Assembly: GCA_001464495.1 (NCBI GenBank) | Contig: LNDZ01000033.1 | Coordinates: forward strand, 248,001 to 312,000 | Origin: Betaproteobacteria bacterium Ga0074130 | GTDB taxonomy: Bacteria; Pseudomonadota; Gammaproteobacteria; Burkholderiales; Rhodocyclaceae | Length of the DNA stretch: 64,000 nt | Direction: 5' to 3' | In this document: one piece after another, positions 44,790-52,816 of the stretch | How positions within the stretch are numbered: the stretch's first letter is position 1 | How the letters are laid out: every line of letters begins with the position of its first letter | The notes under the pieces: model-generated | What the model was told of the DNA's origin: nothing | The model's input: only the letters and a program-made list of their open reading frames with translations | The model's database searches: none | Made by a program: the position numbers and the translations under genes

Positions 44790-45944
44790 TTACACCAGCC
44801 CGCGCACCGCAAACTCAAGGAAAGCTTCAGGCAGCAACACCTGTTCCAAGCTGCGCTGAGCAAACATAAAACGCCCATCACACACAAAGCCCAGTTCGGC
44901 CCAATCGACTGTATTCAATAAGTCGGTCAAGCGCGGCATATCCGCGTCGCGTTTGTGGGGAAACAGCGCTAGCACTGCGCCATCGTAATTGCGACACTCA
45001 TGAAGGAAAAACGGCTGCGCCTGACGCGTCTTCTGGTTCACATAAATACGTGGCGCATCGGATTGGTGGTGCAGTCGTCCCCATTTCCACCAGTTGCTCT
45101 CGTCAAACCGCGTTACGCGGCGCGCCAGTAGGCGCTCCTTGAACTGCTCCAAATAGGGCAGGGGCACATCAAAAATCATGCGCCGTGTCTGGCCGGTTTG
45201 CACCGTGTGTGAACAGACAAAGTCCGCATTGCCCAGCTCGCGATTGGCGTAGATTTCATCCGCACCCGACACACCACCCACCCGCACTGTGAAGACACTG
45301 CGTGCCGGCACACTGTAAATGCCACGGGTAAAGAACAGCTGGCCACCGGCAAGTGTCATGCGCCGCCCGTCACGCGTACGGTGCGAAAGGTTGCCGCGCT
45401 CAAAGCGCCAGATCAGGCAGTTTGGCGCTGCACCACGAAACACGCGAATGTCACCCAAATCAATCAGGTCGGTGAAGGTGCCTTGCTCATACAGCCAGGC
45501 ATTCAGTCGTTTCGCCCCGGTGGACTTCAAAAACTCGCGCGGGGTGATAAAAATCAGCTCGCCGCCGGGCCGCAAGTGACGCACGCACTTCTCGATAAAG
45601 TGCAAATACAAATTGGCGTGCCCATCCAGCAGCTGCGAATGCAAATGCCGCGCTGTCCCCGGCATCACATCACGGGCGCGCACATAGGGCGGGTTGCCAA
45701 TAATCGTGTCGAACTGCTCACTTAAGGGGTAAGCAAAAAAATCCAACACCTGCGCCTGCGGCGGCGCAATCGCCCCATCCAACTCCAACGCTACTGCATC
45801 CGGCAACGCCGCCAAAAATGCGCCATCACCACAGGAGGGTTCCAGCACACGCCCAGCATTGCTACGCAACGCCAGCATCTGCGCCACGACCTCTGGCGGC
45901 GTAAAGACTTGGCCCTTGCTGATGATGTCGCGCGTATCGGTCAT
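44790..45944 (-). CDS. N6-adenine DNA methyltransferase, TaqI-like, no visible nuclease
   Basis: A 384-residue SAM-dependent DNA methylase. SKGQVFTPPEVVAQMLAL and motif I VLEPSCGDGAFL resemble the start of M.TaqI-type enzymes, and IIGNPPYV is the catalytic NPPY motif of N6-adenine methylation. The rest (about 200-384) should be the target-recognition domain. No restriction gene is adjacent, so it may be an orphan or part of an eroded system. I chose the ATG giving MTDTRDI; an ATG 16 codons earlier lacks support. The recognition site cannot be told. Confidence 0.8.
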   Translation of the reverse strand: MTDTRDIISKGQVFTPPEVVAQMLALRSNAGRVLEPSCGDGAFLAALPDAVALELDGAIAPPQAQVLDFFAYPLSEQFDTIIGNPPYVRARDVMPGTARHLHSQLLDGHANLYLHFIEKCVRHLRPGGELIFITPREFLKSTGAKRLNAWLYEQGTFTDLIDLGDIRVFRGAAPNCLIWRFERGNLSHRTRDGRRMTLAGGQLFFTRGIYSVPARSVFTVRVGGVSGADEIYANRELGNADFVCSHTVQTGQTRRMIFDVPLPYLEQFKERLLARRVTRFDESNWWKWGRLHHQSDAPRIYVNQKTRQAQPFFLHECRNYDGAVLALFPHKRDADMPRLTDLLNTVDWAELGFVCDGRFMFAQRSLEQVLLPEAFLEFAVRGLV

Positions 45945-46238
45945 GGTTTCAGCGCACACCTGCCCGGCGCGTAACAACACTCCACAGCACATTGCTGTTT
46001 AGCAGTGCGTTCTGTGGAAAAATGCGACCAAAGCAATTGGTTGGTTTGATTTTCATTATTGGTGGTGCGACTCGACATACCGTCGAGGCATGTTTCGCAT
46101 GCCGGTATTCTATCGGACAAGCGCCTGGTCTATGACAATCAAGGGCTTATGTCGGAAGGCTTGAGTATATTTCTTACCCTTCGGGCAAGCAGAACATATG
46201 AGTTGGATTGCTAACACTCGTGGTACGTAAAGGATGAA

Positions 46239-46952
46239 ATGACTACAAAGCAGCGTATCGCGAAACTACGGGGTCATTCGGAGCATCTGCTGGATGCTTT
46301 CCTCGGCCTCAGCGAGAAATATGCATTGCTACACCCGATGCTTTTCGATGCTGACGTAGTCAAAACGTACGGAACCGGCCCTAAAAGTAGGGGATTCCAA
46401 AGGATCAAGACCACACTATTTTTATCTTGCTCACTTGAGTTAGCGACACTTGCTTTTGACAGTTACGAAGGTTCTGTGAGTCTCGCCAGTATCATTAATG
46501 CGCTTGGTGAGGCGAAGTTGCTTTCCAGGCTTCGTTCGGATTATGTGGATGCGATCACCCCCCACATTTGTGAGGAAATGAGTACTTTTGAACTCGAATG
46601 TCTGGAACTTCTAAATCAGGCTGAAGCCGAAGCGCGAGCCAGGGAGTTCGACCTAGCCTACGAGAGGCTACTTCATGTTTGGTCCGGTATATCGAAGTCA
46701 ACAACGTTTGGAAATTTACAGACAATTAGAAACAAGGTCGCAGCGCATACCCATTTGTATTTAGAGGGAAATAAATACAAGCCGTTAGATATATCGAAAT
46801 TGGGCGTCAAATGGCAAGAAATTGAACCTGCTATCAGCGAGCTGCAAGAGGCAGTGGAGAATGTTGGTATTGTCGTTAGGGGCGCCTCATTCGCTTGGGA
46901 CTCTCTTCACAAAAATCTAGAGCGGACTGTTCATGGCTTTTGGTCGGTCTAA
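46239..46952 (+). CDS. HEPN/AbiU2-like protein, hypothetical
   Basis: A 237-residue, all-helical protein. IRNKVAAHTHLY contains Arg164 and His170 in the R-x5-H arrangement of HEPN nucleases, and the upstream FQRIKTTLFLSCSLELATLA with ASIINALGE resembles the AbiU2-type HEPN layout. Such proteins are often RNA-cutting toxins or abortive-infection factors. AAGGA lies five bases before the ATG. Codons and base composition are more AT-rich than in neighbours. It is divergent from the DNA methylase. Family assignment is by pattern only. Confidence 0.55.
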   Translation: MTTKQRIAKLRGHSEHLLDAFLGLSEKYALLHPMLFDADVVKTYGTGPKSRGFQRIKTTLFLSCSLELATLAFDSYEGSVSLASIINALGEAKLLSRLRSDYVDAITPHICEEMSTFELECLELLNQAEAEARAREFDLAYERLLHVWSGISKSTTFGNLQTIRNKVAAHTHLYLEGNKYKPLDISKLGVKWQEIEPAISELQEAVENVGIVVRGASFAWDSLHKNLERTVHGFWSV

Positions 46953-47033
46953 TGGCGCCATCCTTGAGCCTCAATCCATAGATTCAGCCAGATTAGTTAG
47001 TCAATCTGGACCGCTCACTTTAAAGGTAGTCGG

Positions 47034-47564
47034 ATGAACAAAAAATTACTCCTTCTTGTCTTCACTCTGATCGCTACATTGGCCAGCGCTGCTTCTATCT
47101 CGCCGGAAGAAGTTGAAGCTCAACCACGGGAGCAGGTGGAGAAGCGCTTGCCTGACTCACACCCCATGCTCTACTACGTCTATGCAAACCGACTGTTCAC
47201 GAGCGGTCAAAAAGATGCAGCGGTGACATGGTTTTACTTGGGGCAGTTGCGCTACCGATTTCACTTGGCGGCAAATCCCAATCTGCCGCCAGACCGTGAT
47301 CCTGCACTGCTTGCCTCGCTCAATGCCTCGATTGGCGCCACGATCAACGGCTATGCAGGGGGCAGTGCTCAAGGCTGGGCGAAGCAAATTAATGAGGCAC
47401 TAGCACTCGATGACAAGCTGCCCAATAACTTCACGCCTAAAGCTGCGAATCAAGCCAAGCTCGATACGGTGAGAGAGGGGTTGGTGAAGCTACGTGAAAC
47501 TATTCTGCAAAACGCAGACACATTGAGGGCGCAGCGCGAGAAGGCAGGGCTGGAGAATCGATAG
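47034..47564 (+). CDS. Secreted protein, hypothetical
   Basis: A 176-residue protein with signal peptide KLLLLVFTLIATLASA-ASIS. The conserved-looking core HPMLYYVYANRLFTSGQKDA and VTWFYLGQLRYRFHLAANP contains many aromatics and suggests a helical-repeat fold. I recall similar unannotated proteins in Gammaproteobacteria but know no function. AAAGG lies 10 bases before the ATG. It follows the HEPN-like gene by 81 bases in the same direction. Confidence 0.75.
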   Translation: MNKKLLLLVFTLIATLASAASISPEEVEAQPREQVEKRLPDSHPMLYYVYANRLFTSGQKDAAVTWFYLGQLRYRFHLAANPNLPPDRDPALLASLNASIGATINGYAGGSAQGWAKQINEALALDDKLPNNFTPKAANQAKLDTVREGLVKLRETILQNADTLRAQREKAGLENR

Positions 47565-47687
47565 GACGCCTGCGTACTTAATTCCCGCTCCACGAGAATA
47601 TTGCCACTGGTGCCCTGTCAGCAGATGGCGCAGACTACCCAGTGAGTAATGCCGACTGTCTTTAACACCACACAAAGCCCGATCACT

Positions 47688-48170
47688 ATGTCCGATAAGA
47701 AAGCTTTAACCGCTGTTGTTGCCGCTGACGTGCCGCCGCGGACGAGGCCTTCTGTGTATCCGTCACCGTTCGCCGAGCAAATGGCCGGTCGAACTAAGCG
47801 CGCGTTGGGGGATGTTTTCGGTCTTGCTAATTTTGGTGTGAATCTTACGCGCCTCGCACCTAACTCGGTTTCAGCCCTGCGCCATGCCCACACCAAGCAA
47901 GATGAGTTTGTCTACATCCTGGAAGGCCACCCTACGTTGCATACCGACGAGGGTTACACCAAGCTCGCGCCGGGGATGTGTGCGGGCTTCAAGGCTGGCA
48001 CAGGCAATGGGCATCGACTGATCAATGAGACTGCTGAAGAGGTTGTGTATCTTGAGGTCGGTGACAGATCGCCGGGCGATGAGGGCACGTATCCCGATGA
48101 TGATCTCAAGGCGGTGTTGGTCGATGGTCAATGGAGATTCACTCACAAAGACGGAACGCCCTATGCGTGA
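47688..48170 (+). CDS. Cupin-domain protein
   Basis: A 160-residue single-domain cupin. Motif 1 appears as RHAHTKQDEFVYILEG (two His and a Glu as metal ligands) and motif 2 as AGTGNGHRLINETAEEVVYLEVG (His). Related proteins are sugar-isomerase- or dioxygenase-like but mostly unassigned. The upstream in-frame codons were rejected for the ATG at 47688 (MSDKKALTAVVA). No pathway is implied by the neighbours. Confidence 0.82.
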   Translation: MSDKKALTAVVAADVPPRTRPSVYPSPFAEQMAGRTKRALGDVFGLANFGVNLTRLAPNSVSALRHAHTKQDEFVYILEGHPTLHTDEGYTKLAPGMCAGFKAGTGNGHRLINETAEEVVYLEVGDRSPGDEGTYPDDDLKAVLVDGQWRFTHKDGTPYA

Positions 48171-48199
48171 TGCGCTGACGATGTCAGCGTGCATCTCAC

Positions 48200-49399
48200 A
48201 TGCCAATCTGTAGATCAGTCATGCAGCAGTCGCTCAAGTGTGTACGAAATTGTGGTGTAGCAATACTTTTCGGCTTGGCGGTGGCCGGGGTGGAGCCGTA
48301 TCCTCATGCATATGAGATACCGCTATTGGGTTTCAGTGCCGCGTTTTTTCTGGTGGTACAGCGTATGTTGCATACGCCCTATGCGAAGCGATTCTGGGTT
48401 TGGTATGGCCTGGCAACTTTTCTCTGTTATGCCGTGCCGTTCTGTTGGTTCTGGTTCGGTGCCATGCAGCATGGATGGTGGTATCCACCCCAGCCGCCGA
48501 TTGTTGAGCAGTTTTTCCTTGTGGATGGAGAGGCAGCCTTTGATGCAAGCGTGGCGAATGTATTTTTGGTGTTGTGGGCGCTGACAACGCTTATCTTTTT
48601 AATCTGTGCATCCACCCCGAATCGACGACTGATGAATAGCGGTGATCGTCCTTCAAGTATCCCCGTGTTGAAAACCACAAGAATTGCGGCGTTTCTTCTT
48701 CTTGCACTCAGTAGTGGCGTGACCCTGCTAGGGCTGCTCTGGTATGCCGGTGCAGCCATGCCTTACCCCGATGCGCCCGCTGAAGTGATCGCCGCGCAAG
48801 CACAAGAAACACAGCATGTGGGTTGGCTAGTGCTGACGGGTTTGGTGGGCGTGATGTTGGGTGCCGTGGGGATTTTTCTCAGTCGCCGGCGTATCCGACA
48901 GGCCCATGCTGGCGATGCCCCATCCATCGCCGCGCTGGTGAATCAGGCCTATCGTCCAGACGCAGCAGCGGCTGGTTGGACGCACGAGTCGGCATTGGTT
49001 GCTGGGGCGCGTGTGAGTGCGTCGCAGGTTGCCGAGATGATTGCGGGCAAGGGTATGGTGTTGCTGGCCTGCGAGGGCTCGCAGATTGTGGGGTGCGTAC
49101 ATGTCGAGAAGGCCGACGATGGGGTATGCGCCATTGGTATGTTGGCCACACTACCCGTGCAGCAAAACCGTGGCTTGGGTAAGCGTTTGCTTGCTGCTGC
49201 CGAGGCCTGGGCCGTGAGGCATTACGGCGCCACCGCTTTTAAGATGTCCGTGCTCTCGGCGCGACCGGAGCTGTTGGCTTATTACGAACGGCGCGGCTAT
49301 CACCGCTCCGGGGTGGTGACGGCTTATCCGCTTGATGCCGGCGTGGGCACGCCGCTCGCCGCCGATTTGCAAGTGCTGGAGCTGCATAAGCAGGCGTAG
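48200..49399 (+). CDS. Membrane protein fused to a GNAT acetyltransferase
   Basis: A 399-residue uninterrupted frame. Residues 1-230 hold about six hydrophobic segments (near 17-34, 42-58, 66-90, 117-138, 158-180 and 203-225). Residues 232-399 form a GNAT domain: RRIRQAHAGDAPSIAALVNQ, then LPVQQNRGLGKRLLAAAE, which is the acetyl-CoA Q/RxxGxG/A loop, then LAYYERRGYHRSG. An integral membrane anchor on a GNAT is unusual. A second ATG (48221) could be the start. A 16-bp perfect hairpin begins at its stop codon. Substrate unknown. Confidence 0.75.
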   Translation: MPICRSVMQQSLKCVRNCGVAILFGLAVAGVEPYPHAYEIPLLGFSAAFFLVVQRMLHTPYAKRFWVWYGLATFLCYAVPFCWFWFGAMQHGWWYPPQPPIVEQFFLVDGEAAFDASVANVFLVLWALTTLIFLICASTPNRRLMNSGDRPSSIPVLKTTRIAAFLLLALSSGVTLLGLLWYAGAAMPYPDAPAEVIAAQAQETQHVGWLVLTGLVGVMLGAVGIFLSRRRIRQAHAGDAPSIAALVNQAYRPDAAAAGWTHESALVAGARVSASQVAEMIAGKGMVLLACEGSQIVGCVHVEKADDGVCAIGMLATLPVQQNRGLGKRLLAAAEAWAVRHYGATAFKMSVLSARPELLAYYERRGYHRSGVVTAYPLDAGVGTPLAADLQVLELHKQA

Positions 49400-49434
49400 C
49401 CCAGCCAAGCGTTGGCTGCAACGCTTGGCTGGGC
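49399..49434. terminator. Perfect 16-bp hairpin at the end of the GNAT fusion gene
   Basis: Arms at 49399-49414 and 49419-49434 are perfectly complementary (GCCCAGCCAAGCGTTG and its reverse complement) around loop GCTG. It directly follows the TAG stop. There is no T-run, so it may stabilise the mRNA 3' end or aid Rho-independent arrest weakly. Confidence 0.6.
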
Positions 49435-49523
49435 ATGGGTGCATGCGGTAACCTTGTGCCCTTTGCTGCGCGCATCGCCGCGCGTCACTTTCGCAACCTC
49501 TGCCACTTGTGGCTTCCACGATC

Positions 49524-50027
49524 ATGACCCAGACCCCTTCGAATATCGTATTGATTGGCATGCCCGGCGCGGGCAAGAGTACGGTTGGGGTGGTGTTGGC
49601 CAAGAAGACGGCGCGCGATTTTGTCGACACTGACATCCTGATTCAGACCGCACTTGGACGCACCCTACAAGATATCGTCGATCGTGACGGTTACACGGTG
49701 CTGCGACAAGTCGAACAGGACGCTCTGCTTGACCTGCATGTGCAGCGGCATGTGATCTCGACGGGCGGCAGCGCGGTGTACAGCGACCCAGCCATGCGCC
49801 ATTTAAAAGCCGATGGTGTTGCGGTGTTTCTGGATGTGAGCCTCGACACGCTGGAAGCACGTATCCCCGATTTCAGCACGCGCGGGCTGGCCAAGCGGCC
49901 AGATCAAAGCTTTGCCGAGCTGTTCGACGAACGGAACAGCTTGTACAACACCTACGCCGACATCACCATCAAGTGCGATGGCCTGACGCCTGAAGAGGTC
50001 TGCGCGCTGATCATTGCGCGCTTATAA
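49524..50027 (+). CDS. Shikimate kinase family protein
   Basis: A 167-residue P-loop kinase. Walker A GMPGAGKST, DTD at the shikimate/Mg site, LRQVEQ with the substrate Arg, lid KRPDQSF and DERNSLY with the second Arg fit shikimate kinase. The glycine triplet TGGGSV of AroK is TGGSAV here, one Gly short, and the gene is not next to aroB, so it may be a paralogue with another substrate. The ATG is used; a GTG five codons earlier is also in frame. Confidence 0.7.
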   Translation: MTQTPSNIVLIGMPGAGKSTVGVVLAKKTARDFVDTDILIQTALGRTLQDIVDRDGYTVLRQVEQDALLDLHVQRHVISTGGSAVYSDPAMRHLKADGVAVFLDVSLDTLEARIPDFSTRGLAKRPDQSFAELFDERNSLYNTYADITIKCDGLTPEEVCALIIARL

Positions 50028-50048
50028 GTACCTACAGGCGCTGACGCG

Positions 50049-51215
50049 TTAGAGCGTTTGCGTTTTATCGCCGCGGGCAAAACCGATCAGCGGCGCGTTG
50101 AGATTCTTACTAAATCCAATGACCTTGAAGAGCTCGCCCATCTCCGATGGGTTGATGAGCTTGGCCACTGCGCGAGATTGCGTGAAGTAAGCCGCATCGC
50201 CCCCCGGCGTGGCGGGGTCAATCTTGCTCGCTAACACTTCAGTGAGGCCGCAGTTCATCAGGAAGGCTGCTTGCGAGGTATAGCCGGCGACTTCCAGGCC
50301 AGCCTCAAAGCCCGCTTCAGCCATGGCGGTGAAATCCACGTGAGCGGTAATGTCGTTCAGCCCGGGCCACCAAAAGGGATCGCCATGAGAGTGATGGCGA
50401 TAGTGGCACATCAGGGTGCCTTGATCGCGTTGTGCATGATAAAACTCGTGGCGCGGAAAGCCATAGTCAATCAGCACCAGCGCACCACGTTGCAGGATGT
50501 CTGCCCAACCCGCAATCCAGGCGCGGGCAGCAAGGTTCACTTCCGATAGATACGGCGCGCTGACCGGCAAGGTGTCTGCATAGGTAGCTAGCGCTGCCGA
50601 TAAGGGACGTTCAGCCCAGCTGAACTGGTCGTTGGCATCGAGCGTGACGCCGCGTTCCTGCACGGCATCGGCCTGCCAATGAATCAAATGCACAGGCATG
50701 GCGTCCAGCACTTCGTTGCCGACCACAAAGCCGCTGAACGTTTCCGGTAGGCTATCCAACCAGCGGACACGGCCGAGCAGATGCGGCGCGCGCTCATACA
50801 GGCGGTCAGCTTGGCGGGCGCGGAGCTCGCCGGAGAGTTCGAGGATCAAATAGCTGTCGGGCAGGGCGCCGAGCTTTTCCAGTGCGAGCAACAGATCAGC
50901 CGCAAACGCGCCACTCCCGCCGCCTGCTTCTAGAATATGTGGCGCCGAGGCCGCCATGACCTGCGCCGCTTGATTGGCGAGGGTCTGCGCAAACAGTGGG
51001 GTCAGTTCCGGCGCGGTGATGAAATCGCCCGCCTCACCGAACTTGCGTGGCCCGCCGCTGTAATAGCCCAAGCCCGGGGTGTAAAGCGCTAGCTCCATGT
51101 AGCGAGCAAAGGAAATCCACCCGCCTGCGGCTTTGATCTCGGTAGCAATATGGGCGCACAGGGCCTGGCTGGATTCGGCGGCTTCTGGCGAGGGTTCGGG
51201 CAGTTCGGCGTTCAT
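50049..51215 (-). CDS. SAM-dependent protein arginine methyltransferase-like, MidA/NDUFAF7 family
   Basis: A 388-residue class I methyltransferase of the MidA family. The N-terminal WISFARYMELALYTPGLGYY and GDFITAPELTPLFAQTLANQ and motif I LEAGGGSGAFAADLL are diagnostic. In mitochondria the homologue methylates an Arg of a complex I subunit; the bacterial substrate is not settled. It is divergent from tcdA with 96 bases between starts. Confidence 0.87.
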   Translation of the reverse strand: MNAELPEPSPEAAESSQALCAHIATEIKAAGGWISFARYMELALYTPGLGYYSGGPRKFGEAGDFITAPELTPLFAQTLANQAAQVMAASAPHILEAGGGSGAFAADLLLALEKLGALPDSYLILELSGELRARQADRLYERAPHLLGRVRWLDSLPETFSGFVVGNEVLDAMPVHLIHWQADAVQERGVTLDANDQFSWAERPLSAALATYADTLPVSAPYLSEVNLAARAWIAGWADILQRGALVLIDYGFPRHEFYHAQRDQGTLMCHYRHHSHGDPFWWPGLNDITAHVDFTAMAEAGFEAGLEVAGYTSQAAFLMNCGLTEVLASKIDPATPGGDAAYFTQSRAVAKLINPSEMGELFKVIGFSKNLNAPLIGFARGDKTQTL

Positions 51216-51311
51216 AGGTCAGCTGGATTCGCTATTGCAAAGGGCGTTCGACTGACGAGCTACCCTGTGTTGATTACTCATAGGCTCGGCATTGTGCCAT
51301 CATGCGGCGCC

Positions 51312-52127
51312 ATGGAGTCTCATGAAATTACCCCCGACGTGGATGCCGAACGCCGTTTTGGCGGCATCGCGCGTCTCTACGGCGCAGCCGGGCTGGCCCG
51401 GCTGCAGGCTGCCCATGTCTGTGTGATCGGCATTGGCGGCGTTGGTTCCTGGGCCGCTGAGGCGTTGGCGCGCTCGGCGGTGGGGACGATCACCCTGATC
51501 GATCTGGACCATGTGGCCGAATCGAATATCAACCGCCAGATTCAGGCCGTTGATGCCACGCTGGGCATGGCCAAGATTGATGCCATGGCGGCACGTATCC
51601 ACAGCTATCACCCGACCTGTAAGGTGCTTCGGGTCGATGATTTTCTGGATGAAGAAAACGTCGCGACATTGCTGCCAAAGTGCGATGCCGTGATTGATGC
51701 CATCGACAATGTGCGCGCCAAGGCCGCGCTGATCGCGCACTGCAAGCGCAACAAAATTTCGCTGGTCACCACCGGCGGTGCGGGCGGCCGGATTGATCCG
51801 ACCCGTGTGCAGGTGGACGATCTGGCCCGCACCATCCAAGATGCGCTGGCCTCGAATGTGCGTGCGCGTTTGCGCAAGGAGTATGGCTTTACGCGTGACC
51901 CCAAAAAGAAGTTCGGGGTTGAGTGTGTGTTCTCGCCGGAGCAGCTACAGCGCCCGGCGGTCGCTACATGCGACGTTACGCCGGAAGCCAATATGACGAC
52001 ACCAAAAGCGAACGGACCCCAAGGTTTGAATTGCGCGGGTTATGGTTCGTCGGTCGCTGTGACGTCAACTTTCGGCATGGCCGCCGCCGCACGTGTGATC
52101 GATAAATTGCTGAAAGACCTCGCATGA
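51312..52127 (+). CDS. tcdA: tRNA threonylcarbamoyladenosine dehydratase TcdA
   Basis: An E1-like enzyme that converts t6A37 in tRNA to its cyclic form using ATP; 271 residues. RFGGIARLYGAAGLARLQ and the Rossmann loop VIGIGGVGSWAAEALARSAVG are typical, as are the DAIDNVRAKAALI stretch and Cys-containing CVFSPEQ. The ATG giving MESHEITPDVDAERRFGG is chosen since the longer frame runs into the divergent midA start. Its stop overlaps the response regulator by ATGA. Confidence 0.93.
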   Translation: MESHEITPDVDAERRFGGIARLYGAAGLARLQAAHVCVIGIGGVGSWAAEALARSAVGTITLIDLDHVAESNINRQIQAVDATLGMAKIDAMAARIHSYHPTCKVLRVDDFLDEENVATLLPKCDAVIDAIDNVRAKAALIAHCKRNKISLVTTGGAGGRIDPTRVQVDDLARTIQDALASNVRARLRKEYGFTRDPKKKFGVECVFSPEQLQRPAVATCDVTPEANMTTPKANGPQGLNCAGYGSSVAVTSTFGMAAAARVIDKLLKDLA

Positions 52128-52816
52128 GTGTCTTGGCGCCTTCTTGTCGGGTGCTGGTGGTCGAAGATGACGCGACTATCGTTGCCAATCTGGTCGAATA
52201 TCTGGAGATGCAAAAGCATCAAGTCGATGTGGCCTACGACGGTATGGCTGCGATCACACGTCTCTCCGCGCAAACCTATGATGTGGTGGTGCTGGATCTG
52301 GGATTGCCGCGCGCCGATGGTCAGCGCGTACTCGCGCATCTGCGCCAGACGCTGGGGCTGGCAACGCCCGTGCTGGTACTCACCGCGCGCGACGCATTGG
52401 CCAGCAAGCTGGAAACCCTCGGCGCAGGGGCTGATGACTACCTGACCAAACCGTTTTCGCTGGCCGAAGTGGCGATGCGTGTCGCCGTACTTCATCGCCG
52501 TGCCACGGGTGCCGTGGTGGCGGATGTGCTGCGAGCCGGCAGTTTGCGCATGGACAGACGCACGCACGAGGTGAGCGTAGGTGAAACGCCCGTACATCTG
52601 ATGCCGCGCAGCATGCAGATTCTTGAAGTGTTGTTGCGTGATCCCGGCCGTGTGGTGCCGCGTCATGAGCTGGAGTCTTTGCTCTGGCCCGATGACGAAC
52701 CCGGCCCCGATGCCTTGCGCAGCCAGATCCATCTCTTGCGCAAGGCATTGACACAGGTTGGCTACCCCGGCCTCGAAACCGTTCATGGCGTAGGCTATCG
52801 GCTGATATGCGATTGA
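52124..52816 (+). CDS. OmpR-family response regulator (PmrA/QseB-like)
   Basis: A 230-residue regulator. The receiver domain has the acidic pocket EDD, phospho-acceptor Asp58 in VVVLDLGLP and Lys in YLTKPF; the C-terminal winged helix contains LRSQIHLLRKAL and VHGVGYRL. It overlaps the partner kinase by 10 bases. The genes after the kinase make lipid A-modifying enzymes, so the likely targets are the PAP2-eptA pair, whose upstream region has four 11-bp-phased repeats. Confidence 0.9.
   Translation: MSVLAPSCRVLVVEDDATIVANLVEYLEMQKHQVDVAYDGMAAITRLSAQTYDVVVLDLGLPRADGQRVLAHLRQTLGLATPVLVLTARDALASKLETLGAGADDYLTKPFSLAEVAMRVAVLHRRATGAVVADVLRAGSLRMDRRTHEVSVGETPVHLMPRSMQILEVLLRDPGRVVPRHELESLLWPDDEPGPDALRSQIHLLRKALTQVGYPGLETVHGVGYRLICD

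Noticed and set aside
44776..44790. AACTGC/GCAGTT hairpin at the end of the DNA methylase gene as a terminator
   Set aside because: The stem is only 6 bp, overlaps the stop codon and has no proper T-run.
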